Below, piece after piece: positions 20,105 to 32,500 of a DNA stretch of 64,000 bases (positions are counted from its first letter, which is position 1; each line of letters opens with the position of its first letter). The position numbers and the translations under genes are program-made. The notes under the pieces are model-generated. The model was not told the origin of the DNA, did not search any database, and was given only the letters and a program-made list of their open reading frames with translations. The stretch is from Hyphochytrium catenoides (lineage: Eukaryota; Sar; Hyphochytriomycetes; Hyphochytriales; Hyphochytriaceae), in NCBI GenBank assembly GCA_900088475.1, contig FLMG01001044.1, positions 1-64,000 of the forward strand, read 5' to 3'.

Positions 20105-21430
20105 CCTTTCTGTTTGGTCCTGTCCTTCTCCTCGAAACTTGGAGTTCTTGGCGCTCGGATGGTGCGTCGTCTTGGTTAGAGGTTAATGACGTGAGGTTGA
20201 GGCCGCCACGTGGTCCTTACAATTCTGCCAAGTCTGTCTCCCTTCATTCCATTACCCTCCTGTGCCTAGCTAAGCTCCTGTTTTCGTTCTCCTTCTCTCC
20301 CGATTGTTCTGCTTTTCGGTAACTAGAGCTTCAAACGACCGGAGCATGTAGTTTCTGGAGCTGTGGCTGTGGTGCCCTGGTCTTCTGGCTCTTGGATTAG
20401 GGAAGGGGACGCAGTCCGTTACCAGGTGAGGCCGACGAGCGGTATATCCAGCACCAGCGTGTCTGATGAGGTCGGGGACTAGGAGCTTCGGAGTTAGCGA
20501 AGAACTAATAAACAGGCAGGGAAAGGGAGAAAGTTGGCGCGTCGATGCGGAGAGAAGAGGAGAGGAGGCAGCAGAAGGCAGGAGGAGGAATGGACGCAGC
20601 GGTGGAGAGAGAGAGAAGATGATGGTCCTGGTCCTGGCCCCGTTCGTTACCTTTATACTGTTCCCTCCTCCTGGGCTCCTGAGCCTGTCACCATCATCAC
20701 CCTCGCTAGCCGTTAGAGTTTGAAATTCTAAAAATGGGATCCATTCCGGAATATTACACAGCCATATATAACCGTATAGAGCCTTTTTATACCGACGCTT
20801 TCCGGACTATCGTTCGCACATAAAGGCCGGGTGGTCTGCCTCTTCTCCGCCTACAAGGGGTTTCTCTCTTTTGAAGTGAGGGCACTCTACTGCGACATCA
20901 GGAACCAGGAGTAATGATGGGCCAGAGGTAGAGACAAGACTCCCTCCCAGCTGGACTCCCTCCCCTCTGCGTGATGTTATACTCGAACAGAAGAAGAGGG
21001 AGTGCACAGCTTGCGAGTACAAGGAGACAAGGAGACATCAAGTGCTCTCATAAGAGAAGTTTCGTCCTAATAATAAAGAAGAATTTGTCCGCTAGCCATC
21101 TTTTGTTATTGAGTCATCCTCAGTGCTCAAGGCGGCCAAGTCCAGCTAATTGTATCAAAGCGTCTGCCAGACTGACGAGGTGACCTACTCTAGCACTAAC
21201 CGAACAGAGCCAAAGCCCTTCATCAGCCATGAGCCGAAGGTACGGCAATTAGAACATTTGGCTTTCCCTACAGCGAGTTATTGACAATCTGCGGGTTGCA
21301 TATGCGTTCTGGTGGGCAATCTTTACCTTAGAAACATAATCAGCGGCGAAGGAGTGCCAGACGTCCCCGTCAAGCCCTCGTGTAAGGTAATGGAGTTTCT
21401 TGTTGTCTAGCTCCAGGAAAGGCAACTTAA
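20105..21430. other. Intergenic stretch, probable divergent promoter region
   Basis: It lies upstream of the kinesin (minus) and of the unidentified plus-strand gene. A purine-rich part (20510-20620, GAGAGG units) and an AT-richer patch with 'ATATATAACCGTATAGAG' (about 20764-20782) are seen. No convincing exon was found. A minus-strand open frame at 21249-21449 overlaps the putative first exons of the plus gene. Confidence 0.3.
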
Positions 21431-21439
21431 AATCATCGC

Positions 21440-24400
21440 TATCACTCAATCTCAGATCGTAAGCGGGCCCGCGTCAAGTAAACTCTTTACAGCTGAAGAG
21501 ACAACGACCCTCCCTGCTCCTAAGTCTACTCCATGGGTGGAAGAGGGACGCACCAGAAACACAGCAGGAAACATTAATCTATTCAAGGAAGCTGAAGAAG
21601 GTGCTGCCTGCGCTCGACGAATTAGCAAACGATGGACTTCATCCGCTCCTGTATAAGCTTTATCTCTAACTGACCTCCGTCTCTGTGGCCAGTGCCTTTC
21701 CGACCCGGCAAGAAGATTCTCTCGCATAATCCTGCAAACGCATCCCGTATGTATGCACTTTTTAGAGTTTACAACAACCTTGGCTTTCATCGAGAAGGCT
21801 CCTTGTTCACCTTGCATCTGCTTGCTCACAATATCTTAGCTATATACGTGTACGCCATCTTCGTTGATCTATGCCATCTCAGTGGTGACTTTTGCAGGTG
21901 ATGATGCAGACTTCAAGCCTTCGAAACCCATTTTGAACAAGATGCATGAAAGTCAGATTACTCTTTCGTATGATGGAGAGGAGGTCAAAGAGAGTGCAGA
22001 GGGAGACAACGAAGAAAACGTGCCCATAAACTCGGAAGCTATGGCTAACAGGAGAAAAGTGATGGGAAGCAATGTCCTCGGTATGTCAGTTACATTGTGT
22101 GCTCTCGAAAGTGGGCTCTGATGGTGCCAAACCAACAGGCAAGCACGAGAAGGAAGAAACTCCCGTTAAACCCCTTCGCTCGAAAGGTCGCCAACATCTG
22201 AGTAGTGTTGGAAGCATCCTCTCCTGGCAATGACCGCCACGCTGGGCCTCCTAATTCCCTCAGCCTATGTATACTAAAGAGCACGCGACCAACCAAACAC
22301 AGCTGCCAAGGAAACGTCATTAGGTCTCTTGGGGAATGCATGGCCGATATGTCACCTTATGTTCACTACGATCACTACCATCAGGCTTTTTCAGTGGTCA
22401 ACAAAGCGTAAACTCAATAATCCTTTTAGATACCCCATACTCGGCCCAGGTAGTTGAGCGGATGACAGATCTCGTGGCAAGAAGGGCAAAGTCTCACACC
22501 TTGTGGCCCAGTATAAGGGTCATCCTCCTTTGCCCTGTATCCACAGTGCTGGTTCCCCTCCGCCAATTTCCTTCTTGTATCATACTCCACCTGCTATAAT
22601 CTAGAGTATGGCTCCTTCCTTGCCCATCTTGGTGTCAGAGTCACATTTGATAGGTCGACTGTAGGAGACAAGCTAGAGGGAGAAATGTTTGAAGAGGCCG
22701 GACACAGTGGCTCATCCTCTTGTGTAGAAACCGAAGACAAATCAACAAGGAGGAGGTGGCCTCAAGAGGCTCCTCTGGAGCCTTCTATTCCGTCAATGAT
22801 AGCAGAACTCGCCACAGCGAAGGGTTTGGTCAATTTGGCAGGCAATCACAAAAGGAAGGGAGGAGCGAGCCCTGTTGTCTAGGTATCACCATGTGGTCCT
22901 AGACATAGATATATACACATGGGCCTGTCGGTAGGGGAGACCCAAGCCGGAAATCTGCCAGTTAGGACATTGAGGGAGAGAGTAAGCCGCCAATCCGCGT
23001 CTAGTAAGCGATCCGACCTCTCATCCAAGGTATTGCTGGGAAATACTTCCTAGAATTTCCACCCTGTCACCTTGAGCGTGACGGCAAGATGCAAAGACAA
23101 TTACGTTCCCGAGACTTGCTTGCTTAAGGCTGCGGCAAGGACCACGAACGAGTACTTGTAGTAAAGGATTAACCTTCATTTATATTCCTTCGACCTCGGA
23201 TCGAGTGTCGATATGTCCTTATGATATTACCCTTCTCCTCCCTATCCCTGCCTGTACTCCCGACTGCGGCGGTGTCTGAGGTGACGATGATGAGCGGTGA
23301 TGGTGAGGAGACGAGAAGAGGAGAGGACTCTCCGGGTGGTGGTGTTCTGATTCTGATCCTCCTCCCTCCTCTCGCCCATCACCATCGCAAATTATCAAAA
23401 GAAAGCACCTTGGAATATCTTTCAGGTGGCTACCGTGATCTCTACTAGCTTTAGTGAAACCAACGAATAATTTATGGTGAAACATTTCCGTTCTGGTTCT
23501 GAGGGCAGGAGGAGTGATGATGCAGATCGGAGCTTGAGTCTCAAGCTGGAAGCTTTCTCTCATAGCAGACATAGACCACTCGGAGAGAGGGAGATGAATC
23601 AAGGCAAGGAAGATAGGGAGGCCCGGTCCTACTCGCACCCTCACTGGCTGGGGCAAGAAAGGATGGGCTTGATGAAGAAGAGGCGAAGGAAAGCTTTGAG
23701 GAAGTTTCAGAAATGGATAGGACGCGGAGGAGAGCGAAGACGAGATCTAGAGGAATGCATCATAAAGCTAATGATGCCGCTCAAAAGGCTAGAAGGAATA
23801 AGGAACGGAGTGGAGTTAGCCAAACCTTTCTTGTCTGTTTGGGACCGGCAGAGGTCTGCAACAAGAAGCTTTCTACTAAGGCGAGCACTGTTGGAGGATC
23901 GCTACAGGCCCAGGAGACTGTAATTTTCGTTCCCTCGCTCAGGCCTACCAGATCACTTTAGCAGAAAAGGTACAGATAGCCATTTACTTCTAGGGCTCAG
24001 TGGAAGGAAGGAAGCATAGGATTGCAGCTATAGGACATCATTACGGGAAATATGGTCGTTGAGGGCTCCGAGAACTCTAGGCGACATTCCTTTCAAACTG
24101 TAAGGCAGAGGGTGTTAATTAGTCCGACTGCTGAGTACCAGAACCGCCAGAAATCTGAGCTCTTGGCACCAGAAGGCAAGTCACTGCACCTGTAAAGACC
24201 TATATATTGGTGTAGTCACCGCTTACCATCTTTTCCCAAACCCGGTGCCCCGGCCACTTCTATTCTGCCATTATAGGTACGTGGTCCGCCACTGCCGCTG
24301 TAGAGGCGTACAAGACCGCTGATGCCACAGACAATCAGCTTGAACTTTCAGAACAGCAACTAGCTTCACTATCTCTAGTCACTACTAAAAGCTCAGCCTC

Positions 24401-25402
24401 TAAAGCCAAGCTCTTGGAAGATAAAGATCCTACCGCCAGTAAAGTTCCCAGCCCTGGTCCGACATCAGTCACAGAGAGAGAGCTCCATAACCTATCTTCA
24501 GTTCAGGCTGCAGCGTCCAGCCCGCAGCAGGTATTTGCGTTACATCCATCTTCCTATGCCAAACGTGGCAGCATCAACCCCAGGGAACGGTTGCGCAACC
24601 GCAGAAGTTTTGACTGTGGCAAAAGCAACTCAAACCTCGATGTGAAGGTAAGGACATGAGAATCCATAAATGATCTAGTCACTTACCTAGGAATCGTTTC
24701 CCCTTTCTCCAGAAAGTTGAAGGACTGCTTCCTCCCCCAGTAGTACTCAGCAATGAGCTGAAAAGAGCGCTTCCCGTTGCTGTTGAGTTAGAGAAGCATA
24801 GTGTTCAGCCAACAAGTGGTTCAGGTGCTGCAGGTCTACCTGATTCATTGAGGACTGAGACCCATCCTCAATCCATTCAAACAACTTCTACCAGTTCCGG
24901 GGTGCACGAACTCCAAAGCTTTGCCCTCGCTATTCCGGTGCTGGAATTCTTTGAGAACGAGTGTCATAGCGTAAGTGGCTGTTCGGATCTGCTACTTCTA
25001 TCTCACTACTGACTACGTCTGATTCCCACCTGTTCTTCACGCTTCCCCGCTCTAGCCAAGAGAGGAACAGCATGGGAACACGGCAATAGAAACTGATAGT
25101 GAACGCAGGCTCTGCTGCAAACAGTGCAGCATTCAGTAGCAAAGAGCGTCGCCAATTTCAGTTTTTGATTGACGCTATTCTGTGTAGCAATAAAGCGGTG
25201 TACCGTAGTCGAACTAATAGTGGTGTCTCTTTTTCTCTTTGTAATATAGCTTTTAGCCCCACACGGCTAAACCACTGCAAATGCTCTCATATCCTTTTCG
25301 CCAGCTCTTGCTCTGCTGATTAACACCTTCCAGTCCGAAGAAAGCCCTTCCTTGGTGAATAACACCTCGCCGGCACTGAAGTATGAAGCTCAATTCTCGT
25401 GA
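21440..25402 (+). CDS. Multi-exon protein of unknown function
   Basis: Several plus-strand exons have good splice sites and coding composition. They are one ending at 21650 (donor GTATAAG), 21693-21746, 21898-22080 (joined in phase to the previous: ASR|DDADFKPSK), one from about 22606 to 22878, a basic one near 23660-23940, 24279-24649, about 24713-24970 (donor GTAAGTGG) and a last one ending TGA at 25402. Most of the protein looks disordered: rich in S, T, K, E and P with short ordered pieces such as YGSFLAHLGVRVTFD and IPVLEFFENE. I recognise no family. The upstream start and phases of some joins are unresolved, and parts could belong to separate transcripts. Confidence 0.4.
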
Positions 25403-25435
25403 AGCAGCACGAGCGCGACCGCCGACAACTAAACA

Positions 25436-25738
25436 TTACTCTGCCATGGAGGTCCTCGCCCAACGACTGGAGTTTGCAAGCAGGAAGACGCTCAGAAGCG
25501 TAGGTCGGCCGATGTGAAGTCTATACATGAGGTCGAGCTCAAGTGAGCCACACCGAGCTATGTGTCCAACCAGGACCATTCTCTGCCTTATCAGCCTCAT
25601 GAAGCTTCGGTCTTCATCCACCAGCGCGTAGCAGTCTCCCATCCACCAGGCGTCATAAAAGGGAGCGACGACAGCTCCTCTGAGACGCCAAAGCCCGGCG
25701 AAGTGGAACAGTTTTGTCGTGAGGATGGTTGGCGCCAT
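25436..25738 (-). CDS. Uncharacterised minus-strand ORF, tryptophan-rich
   Basis: This frame (about 100 codons, TAA at 25436) contains GLWRLRGAVVAPFYDAWWMG and MRLIRQRMVLVGHIARCG. The spacing of W, G and Y vaguely recalls Tudor/SH3-like domains, but I cannot assign a family. Upstream the frame is open to about 25784, directly after a plausible acceptor (TGCTTTTCAAAG), so it could be a last exon of a minus-strand gene with earlier exons near 25.8-26.26 kb. It would be convergent with the gene ending at 25402. The opposite strand has stops in all frames here. Confidence 0.25.
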   Translation of the reverse strand: MAPTILTTKLFHFAGLWRLRGAVVAPFYDAWWMGDCYALVDEDRSFMRLIRQRMVLVGHIARCGSLELDLMYRLHIGRPTLLSVFLLANSSRWARTSMAE

Positions 25739-26528
25739 GGTTCCTATGGCGTGTAACGGAGGGAGAAGGACGAGAAAGCTCTTTGAAAAGCACAGAAAGG
25801 CTCATAAGGAGAGACTCGCACTCCGCACACCTTGCAACTGCAACTAGGCCCACCCATTTATGGCTGCTAACGGCTAGCAATGACCCTTCCTTTTCGCCTT
25901 CTTCAAGGCTCCACAAGGAATCGCGGTGATGATAGCCGGTAGCGGCTAGCCCTCCAAAGGGCATGGCTCCGTCAATCTCTAGGTGGCGCGGCGGATAGGA
26001 AGCAAAAGTCTATCCGCTGCTTCTTCAGCTCACCGCATTCGGCGCCACCCCGTGGGCTCCGGCTTCAGTTCCAGAGCTGCCTAGCTGCCATGCTGCACGA
26101 AGAGGAGTGGGTTGGTCGACAGCAGCAGAAGGATGAGACTCTAATTGCACCGCGAAAGGCCAAACAGTAGTCCTGAAAGAGGTCTACAGGCTCCTTTAAG
26201 CTAAAGGTGCACAAGTCAGAAGCGATGGCCATTGCGGACAAGTCCAACTTACCATTTACCACTTCATGGGCCGACTGAGGGGCTCTGGGGTCAGAAGTGC
26301 CCCTATAAAGAACATGTCAAAGTGGACATTAACACAGTCATTTATTATTGTGGCCCACTGGCTCTCAGTGGGACGTTCTAGTGCTAGCGATGGGCAAGGT
26401 AGTGAAGCTATACTCACTGGGCTCAATCTCCACCTTCCGTTGTCTTTCTCCATTGTCCACATTTTACCGTTCAGGCACATAGGTTCGGCAGTTGTAAGGG
26501 CTAACTGCATATTTCCCTCCCGCATCAG
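25739..26528. other. Unresolved region upstream of the giant gene
   Basis: The giant gene must have at least one more exon here carrying its start and probably a signal peptide, because its first recognised exon (from 26529) begins after a clear acceptor (CTAAC branch-like sequence, pyrimidine tract, GCATCAG). Candidates exist around 26290-26400 but none could be phased. Minus-strand open frames (26065-26262, 25653-25964) compete. Confidence 0.4.
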
Positions 26529-29500
26529 GGCTCTTCTGGAGTGCCCAGCCACGTAGGCCAGCTAATCTCACACAAACAAACGTTTGGATGGACATCCCGG
26601 ATGCACTGGTGCACCTCACCCTTGACAATGAGGCAGTGTCCGTAATACACTATCAGATACGTGCGACAGGACTGCGTGCGCTCGCCGCAATTGGAGGCTT
26701 GGGAGACTCTGCACTAACCACCGGAGATAGAGATTTCCTCGCAACCAGAGTAACAGTTGATAGTACGCCATTTCGGCAGTCAGGAGCGCTAACGCAACCG
26801 CGCTTCGATGGCGAACGCACGCAAAACACACTATCAGGGACACTTGTGACTACGTTACCACGGGGAAACCATAGTGTCCGCTTGCAGTGGAAAAAGTTTG
26901 GCCCTAGCAGCATCAAATGGCTTGCTGGTCCCTCAATTCAGGCGAACCAGAGCTCAGAAGTGAGCCTTACGGTCCGAGGCAATCCAAAATATGTTTGGTC
27001 CCGTCAGCCTCTCACCCCTGCACGCTTGGACCGCAACTCCGAATGGCAAGATGTAGATGAGGAGCCTCTACAGATTGATCTACCTCAGCAGACATCCTTA
27101 GAGTTCAAGTATCGGGTCCCACTCACGGCGGATGTGCCCTACTTTCCTGAAGGTATCACGTCCCGAGTGTTATCTCCCAACTCTCAAAGGTGATTACTAA
27201 TCTCTTCCATGTCACATAGGGAACTCTTTAGGGGATACCGTAACGTCAGTACTCTCAGTGGATGAGGTGAAATACTACGAAACCCAGTCCACTTTTAGGT
27301 TGCTGACCAAGGGGTTACCAGTGGCTACTCTGCATGGCAGCATCCTGCTTACCCTCTCGGCGGGTCAGCACCAGATCAGGCTACTCTGGAAGAAGGTTGG
27401 GAAAAATGTTAGGGCATGGCGCTCTGTCCCCTCCTTTCTGGATGGCTTCGTTAGTGGGCGGACATTAGTGGCAGAAAGCCGCGAGCTAGTGCACGCATCT
27501 AGACAACTGACTCAAGGGAGTGTCGTCCCACCACCTTACATTCTCTCGAGTAGGGATGAGCTTGATCTATTTGGCTTTCGGGATTGGATTGACATAGTAC
27601 CTTCTCTCTTATCTTTCGAAATGCCGTCTTTGTCCATTGTACTCTTCCAATACCGGCTACCACAGCAAGCTGCTAGAGTGCTGCAGAAGACACAGACAGA
27701 AGAGGACGACCCGAAAACATCACCCATTCGTGTCGTCATTGACGGGGAGCCCTACCAGGAGCTTCCTGCTACAAGAGCTTGGAAAAGTCAACCTGACGAG
27801 GGCATCAAGGGTGAGCTTGTCCTTAGCCTGCCCCCTGGCACGCACTCGGCAAAGCTTCAGATTCGGAAATCTGTCTTCGATGATCTTCAGAGGGACTGGC
27901 TGGGGGCTAGGGAGCTTCAGTCACTTAATAGATTGTCTAAAGGGGAGTACCTGACTTACGCCCTTAGAACGAATGTTCCAGCTGTTCGGCTCCCGTCTCA
28001 TCTGAATCAGACGTTGGAAGACGTAAGTACTAGGATCCACGGCATTGAGGTTTTTGACAAGGAGGCTGGTATGCCTCTTGATTATAGCGTCAGCGTGAGG
28101 CTTGCGGTACAGTATGGCACTTTGAGGTTTGCTCGCAACTACAGCGGGGTTCATTATATCCAAGGCACAGGGGAGGACGACGCAGTTCTTGTGCTTGCCG
28201 GTAGTATGCCAGCCATCAATGATGTACTGGCTGGAGCTCTGTACACGCCCTACCTCCACTATCACGGGCCAGAACGGCTGCTAGTCTCAGTCATGGATGG
28301 GGACAGATCATCAGCCACCGAGGCCAAGGAACACATAGCACAACTTGAGTTTGTTGTGAAATCTGTGAATGATCCTCCATCTGTCGTGGTACCAGCAGCG
28401 CAGAATATGAGGGAGGACGAGCGACTCTCTATTCATGGGATCACGGTCTACGATGTGGATTGCATAGAGCACCTAGACTGTCAACTGGAAATAACACTTA
28501 AGGTTACAGCTGGCAGATTGCTCATAATGGACTCATTCAGCCACTTACTGACAGAAGAAGAGTCTCACTTTGGGTCAAATGTCCTTCGCCTTTCTGGGCC
28601 AATCCAAACTGTGAACCAAGCCTTGCGAGAAGTTCAGTACCTACCCTTGCCAGACTACAACTACCGACACCACCCAGAAGCGTTAGAGATTATTGTCGCG
28701 GACTTTCCGCTTGAAGGTAGCCAAAGACTGACAGCTTATGCCGTCATTCCTATCTTTGTCGCCCCAGTCAATGATGCCCCAATTATCTCGAAAGCTTTGG
28801 AACAAAGTCTCACCCTGGATGGGCTAAGGCTGAAGGGGCCTTCCTCAGTCACTCTGCAAGCAGATTTGGTGGCAGGCCATGGAGGATTCTGCCTCTCCAA
28901 CGCTAGCACTTCCGCTTCCAGTTGGACATTAAAGGGTTCCGCCGTAGAGGTCGGGGCGTTGGTGGAAAGGCTAGTGATGAATAACATTGACTCGAGCAGT
29001 GTAATGGGTTCAGTCCACTTCACCATTCATGATCAGTCCCTGCCAGTGCAATTGGCGGAGACATACATTCTGGAGTTCCGCCTGATGGAAAAGTCTGAAC
29101 GTAAGTAATCTATTGCAGACTCACATACAGAAGCGGAGTTCTAACTCTCGTATTATTTCAGATCCACGTCCATATCCGCGTATCTTGAGCGTCTCTCCTC
29201 AAAGCGGTACGTCTCAAGGCGGCACTAGGGTTGCAATTGAAGCCGAAAACCTGGGGAATGATACCATCTGGTGCCTATTCAACACCGTCAAAGTCCAAGC
29301 GACTACTGCCAATGGCACCGTCACTTGCCATACTCCTCGTTTGACTGAAGGTTCCCGTGTGCCACAAACAGTTCTGCTGCGACTCCTCACTTCTGAGGGT
29401 CTGCTTTCCAGCCGCGCCCTATACCGCTATGAAGGTAAGTAGTAAAGTTAGGCCGTGAAATCTGATTTGCTCTCACTTGTTGTAAATATCAAGTGGGACC

Positions 29501-32500
29501 AACTGTAGCGATGGTTACGCCGACCCTTCTGGACAGAAGAAAGCCCACTGTAGTCACAATTCACGGAAAGGACTTTAAACCGAGGGTTGAGATGGCTTGC
29601 AGGGCGGGAGAAGCCGTGGTCCGCGGTCTGTGGCTAAATGACTCAGCCGTCACTTGTGAATTCCCGCCTATGGGCTGGATGCCTTCACAGCTCCTGGAGT
29701 TCACTTCAAATGGCCGAGAGTTCATCAGCACTGGTCACACCTTGGCAGTTCCCGGTACAGTGAATAAATACTTGATAACGTACAAGGCACTGCTTGGTTC
29801 TATTAGCACTCACCTTCTCCCCTCAGGCAACTGTACCGGGTACGTGATTTCTCCAGAGTCGCCGTACGAAAGGGATACCCTAGAGGTAGAAGTCATAGGA
29901 ACCTTTTTGACGACGGGGATGGCCCCTGCTTGTCATATCGGTGGAACCAATGTTTCTGGCCGACCTCTTAATGAGACGTTCTTCTCATGTAAGCTTCCGG
30001 AAGGGATGATAGGAGCAACAGATTTTCAGATCACCCTCCACGGGTCTGTCATCACTTCAGAAGGGTACCGAACGTTACACATAAGAGGTAAGGAACACGT
30101 TATGGTTACGCGCAGAGATCAGTCCATCGTGCTAATTGTCCTTTTGTCGTTAACATGTAGAGCGCCTTTTTATAGAAAGCATAAGCCCTGCCTTTGGGTT
30201 CTCCACCGGTGGCACTCTCGTGACGATAAAGGGGAAAGGTTTCCTAGATAGTCCTTCCATTACCTGTCAGTTTGGGCTTGCTGCAATACCTGCCCGGACT
30301 GTTTCTTCCTCCGAGCTCGTCTGCGAAGCCCCGCCGAATCATGCCGGGTTGGTAAATGTTTCTGTGGAGGATTCGAACGGACTGAAGGTTTCTTTCACTG
30401 ATGCCTATGAGTACATTGATGCCCCAGATATCTACACAATTAGCCCGCGCATGGTCCCTGCCGGTGAAGCCGGAGTGCTCAGGTTGTATGGACACGGCTT
30501 CCTTGACTCGCTTTCTACGGGTTGCAAGGTCAGCAACCAGCTATTTTCAGCAAAATGGATTTCTTCCAGTCAAGTTATCTGCATGGTAGACCCAGATATA
30601 ACGTCTGGCCTCCATACAGTGGAGCTTACTCTCAACGGTGTGGACTACATCCCAGCTGGCGTCGACCTTCATGTCTACAGAATTCCTGAAGTGCAAGGGC
30701 TTTCTCCCACCAAAGGGTTCGCAAACGGTGGAATGAGAATCCTTTTTCAAGGTGCTGGCTTTTTCCCGGCTCCAAACATTGCCTGCCGTTTTGGGTCCGC
30801 TATCATACATGCAGAGTACTTATCGCAGGGAGAGATAGCTTGTGTTGCACCTGCAACGACTTCTTTTGGGGAAGTGCCGGTCTATATCTCGATGGACGGC
30901 ACGCACTTTAAAAGAACCGGGCATTCATACACCTTCGTTGAGGATCCTGAGATTGGGGCAGTTTTCCCTCTCAGTGGCCCCATTGATGGTGGGTCTAAGC
31001 TACACTTGCGCGGGAGGGGACTCAACAACTCAAACTACCTCTGTCTTTTTAGAAGTGTGAACAATCGCACTATCCAAGAGGAAGTGCCTTCAACAGCATT
31101 CGCCGAAAACGAAATGACGTGCACGACACCACCTTGGCAAACGCCTGAAGATGTACACCTCAGCCTGATGCTTGTCGACACTGGGGAAACAGCGAGGTCG
31201 TTCGTGACCTTCTCCTATTCCGAACGCCCGGTGTTGACCTCTATTAGACCCGGCGCCGGGCTTACTTCTGGGAACACCACGTTAGCCTTATTTGGCTCGC
31301 ATCTGCTAGCTCTGTCAGGGTCTATCCGTTGCGCTTTCTACTTTCCTTTATCAAATCAAACTATTACGGTTGAAGGGGTAGCATTGGATGCTGGATATGC
31401 AAGATGCTTGACACCTCCGAGTCCGCACAGTGCTACAACAGCGTTTGTTTCGATGTCTCTCAACAATCACGACTATTCGAAGAACCAGGTTCGGTATCGA
31501 TACCTTTCGGAACCGGACATCCATGAGTTGTCGCCAAATTTTGGTAGCGTGAGGGGTGGAACATATGTGACTGTTCTTGGTAATAACCTTATAGCTGGGA
31601 ATGACCTACTTTGCCTCTTCGGTCAAAGGGGCGTCCTCGCAACGATGATCCACGACAACATTCTGATTTGTGCAACTCCAGCTGCAGAGCATGAGGAAGA
31701 GGTTCCTTTTGCCCTTTCTCTCAGTGGAGTTGTGATCGCTCAAAGCAATCTTACATTTACCTACATCAAGGAAGCCCGAGTAACAGCCATCTGGCCTCCC
31801 ATTGGCCCTGAGACAGGTGGCACTCTAGTAACGGTGACGGGTGGTGACTTTCTCAACTCTTCTACCATTCGTTGCAAAATGCATGAAGACCTAAAAGTGG
31901 GGCGTTTCGTTTCGTCGGAAGAAATAGAATGCATCACGCCGAACGGTACTAGAGATGAAGTTTCTATGCTTCAGGTTTCCTTAAATGGCATTGACTTTCT
32001 AGAATCTGCCCAGATCTTTCAATATGTTGCGGTCATTACTCTGTCGGAACTCGAACCCAATAGAGGCTTCGCAGCTGGCGGAACTCTTATCAATGTTTAC
32101 GGCGACGGCTTCGAGGATTCTGACTCCTTCTACTGTCGATTTGGGAGTCAGCTTACACGGGCAAGGTGGCTGACGAAAACCCACGCCCAGTGCGTGGCAC
32201 CTCAAGCGGAGGTCGTGGGAGTTGTTATCTTGGAGTTAACGGCCAATGGGGTCGATTTCACTGCCGACAAACTCACTTTTGAGTATGTTGAGGACCCAGT
32301 TCTCATTGCCGCACATCCCAATCACAGCAGCGTCCTAGGTGGGGCCTTATTGACAGTGGAGGGTGCTAACTTCGTAAATTCGAGCGCGCTGAGTTGTACC
32401 TTTGGCAAGGAGTCTGTCCCAGCCGCATACCTGTCTCCTACTTCCCTGACGTGTCTCACCCCTCCACACGAAGCTGGACCAGTGCCTCTGGCGGTTGGGC

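Noticed and set aside
26588-26590. ATG at 26588 as the gene start
   Set aside because: The same frame encodes convincing sequence (LFWSAQPRRPANLTQTNVW) back to a good acceptor at 26528, so this Met is internal.
30220-30222. ATG at 30220 as the start of the giant protein
   Set aside because: The frame is open upstream of it to an acceptor at 30160, and five in-phase upstream exons continue the TIG-like sequence.
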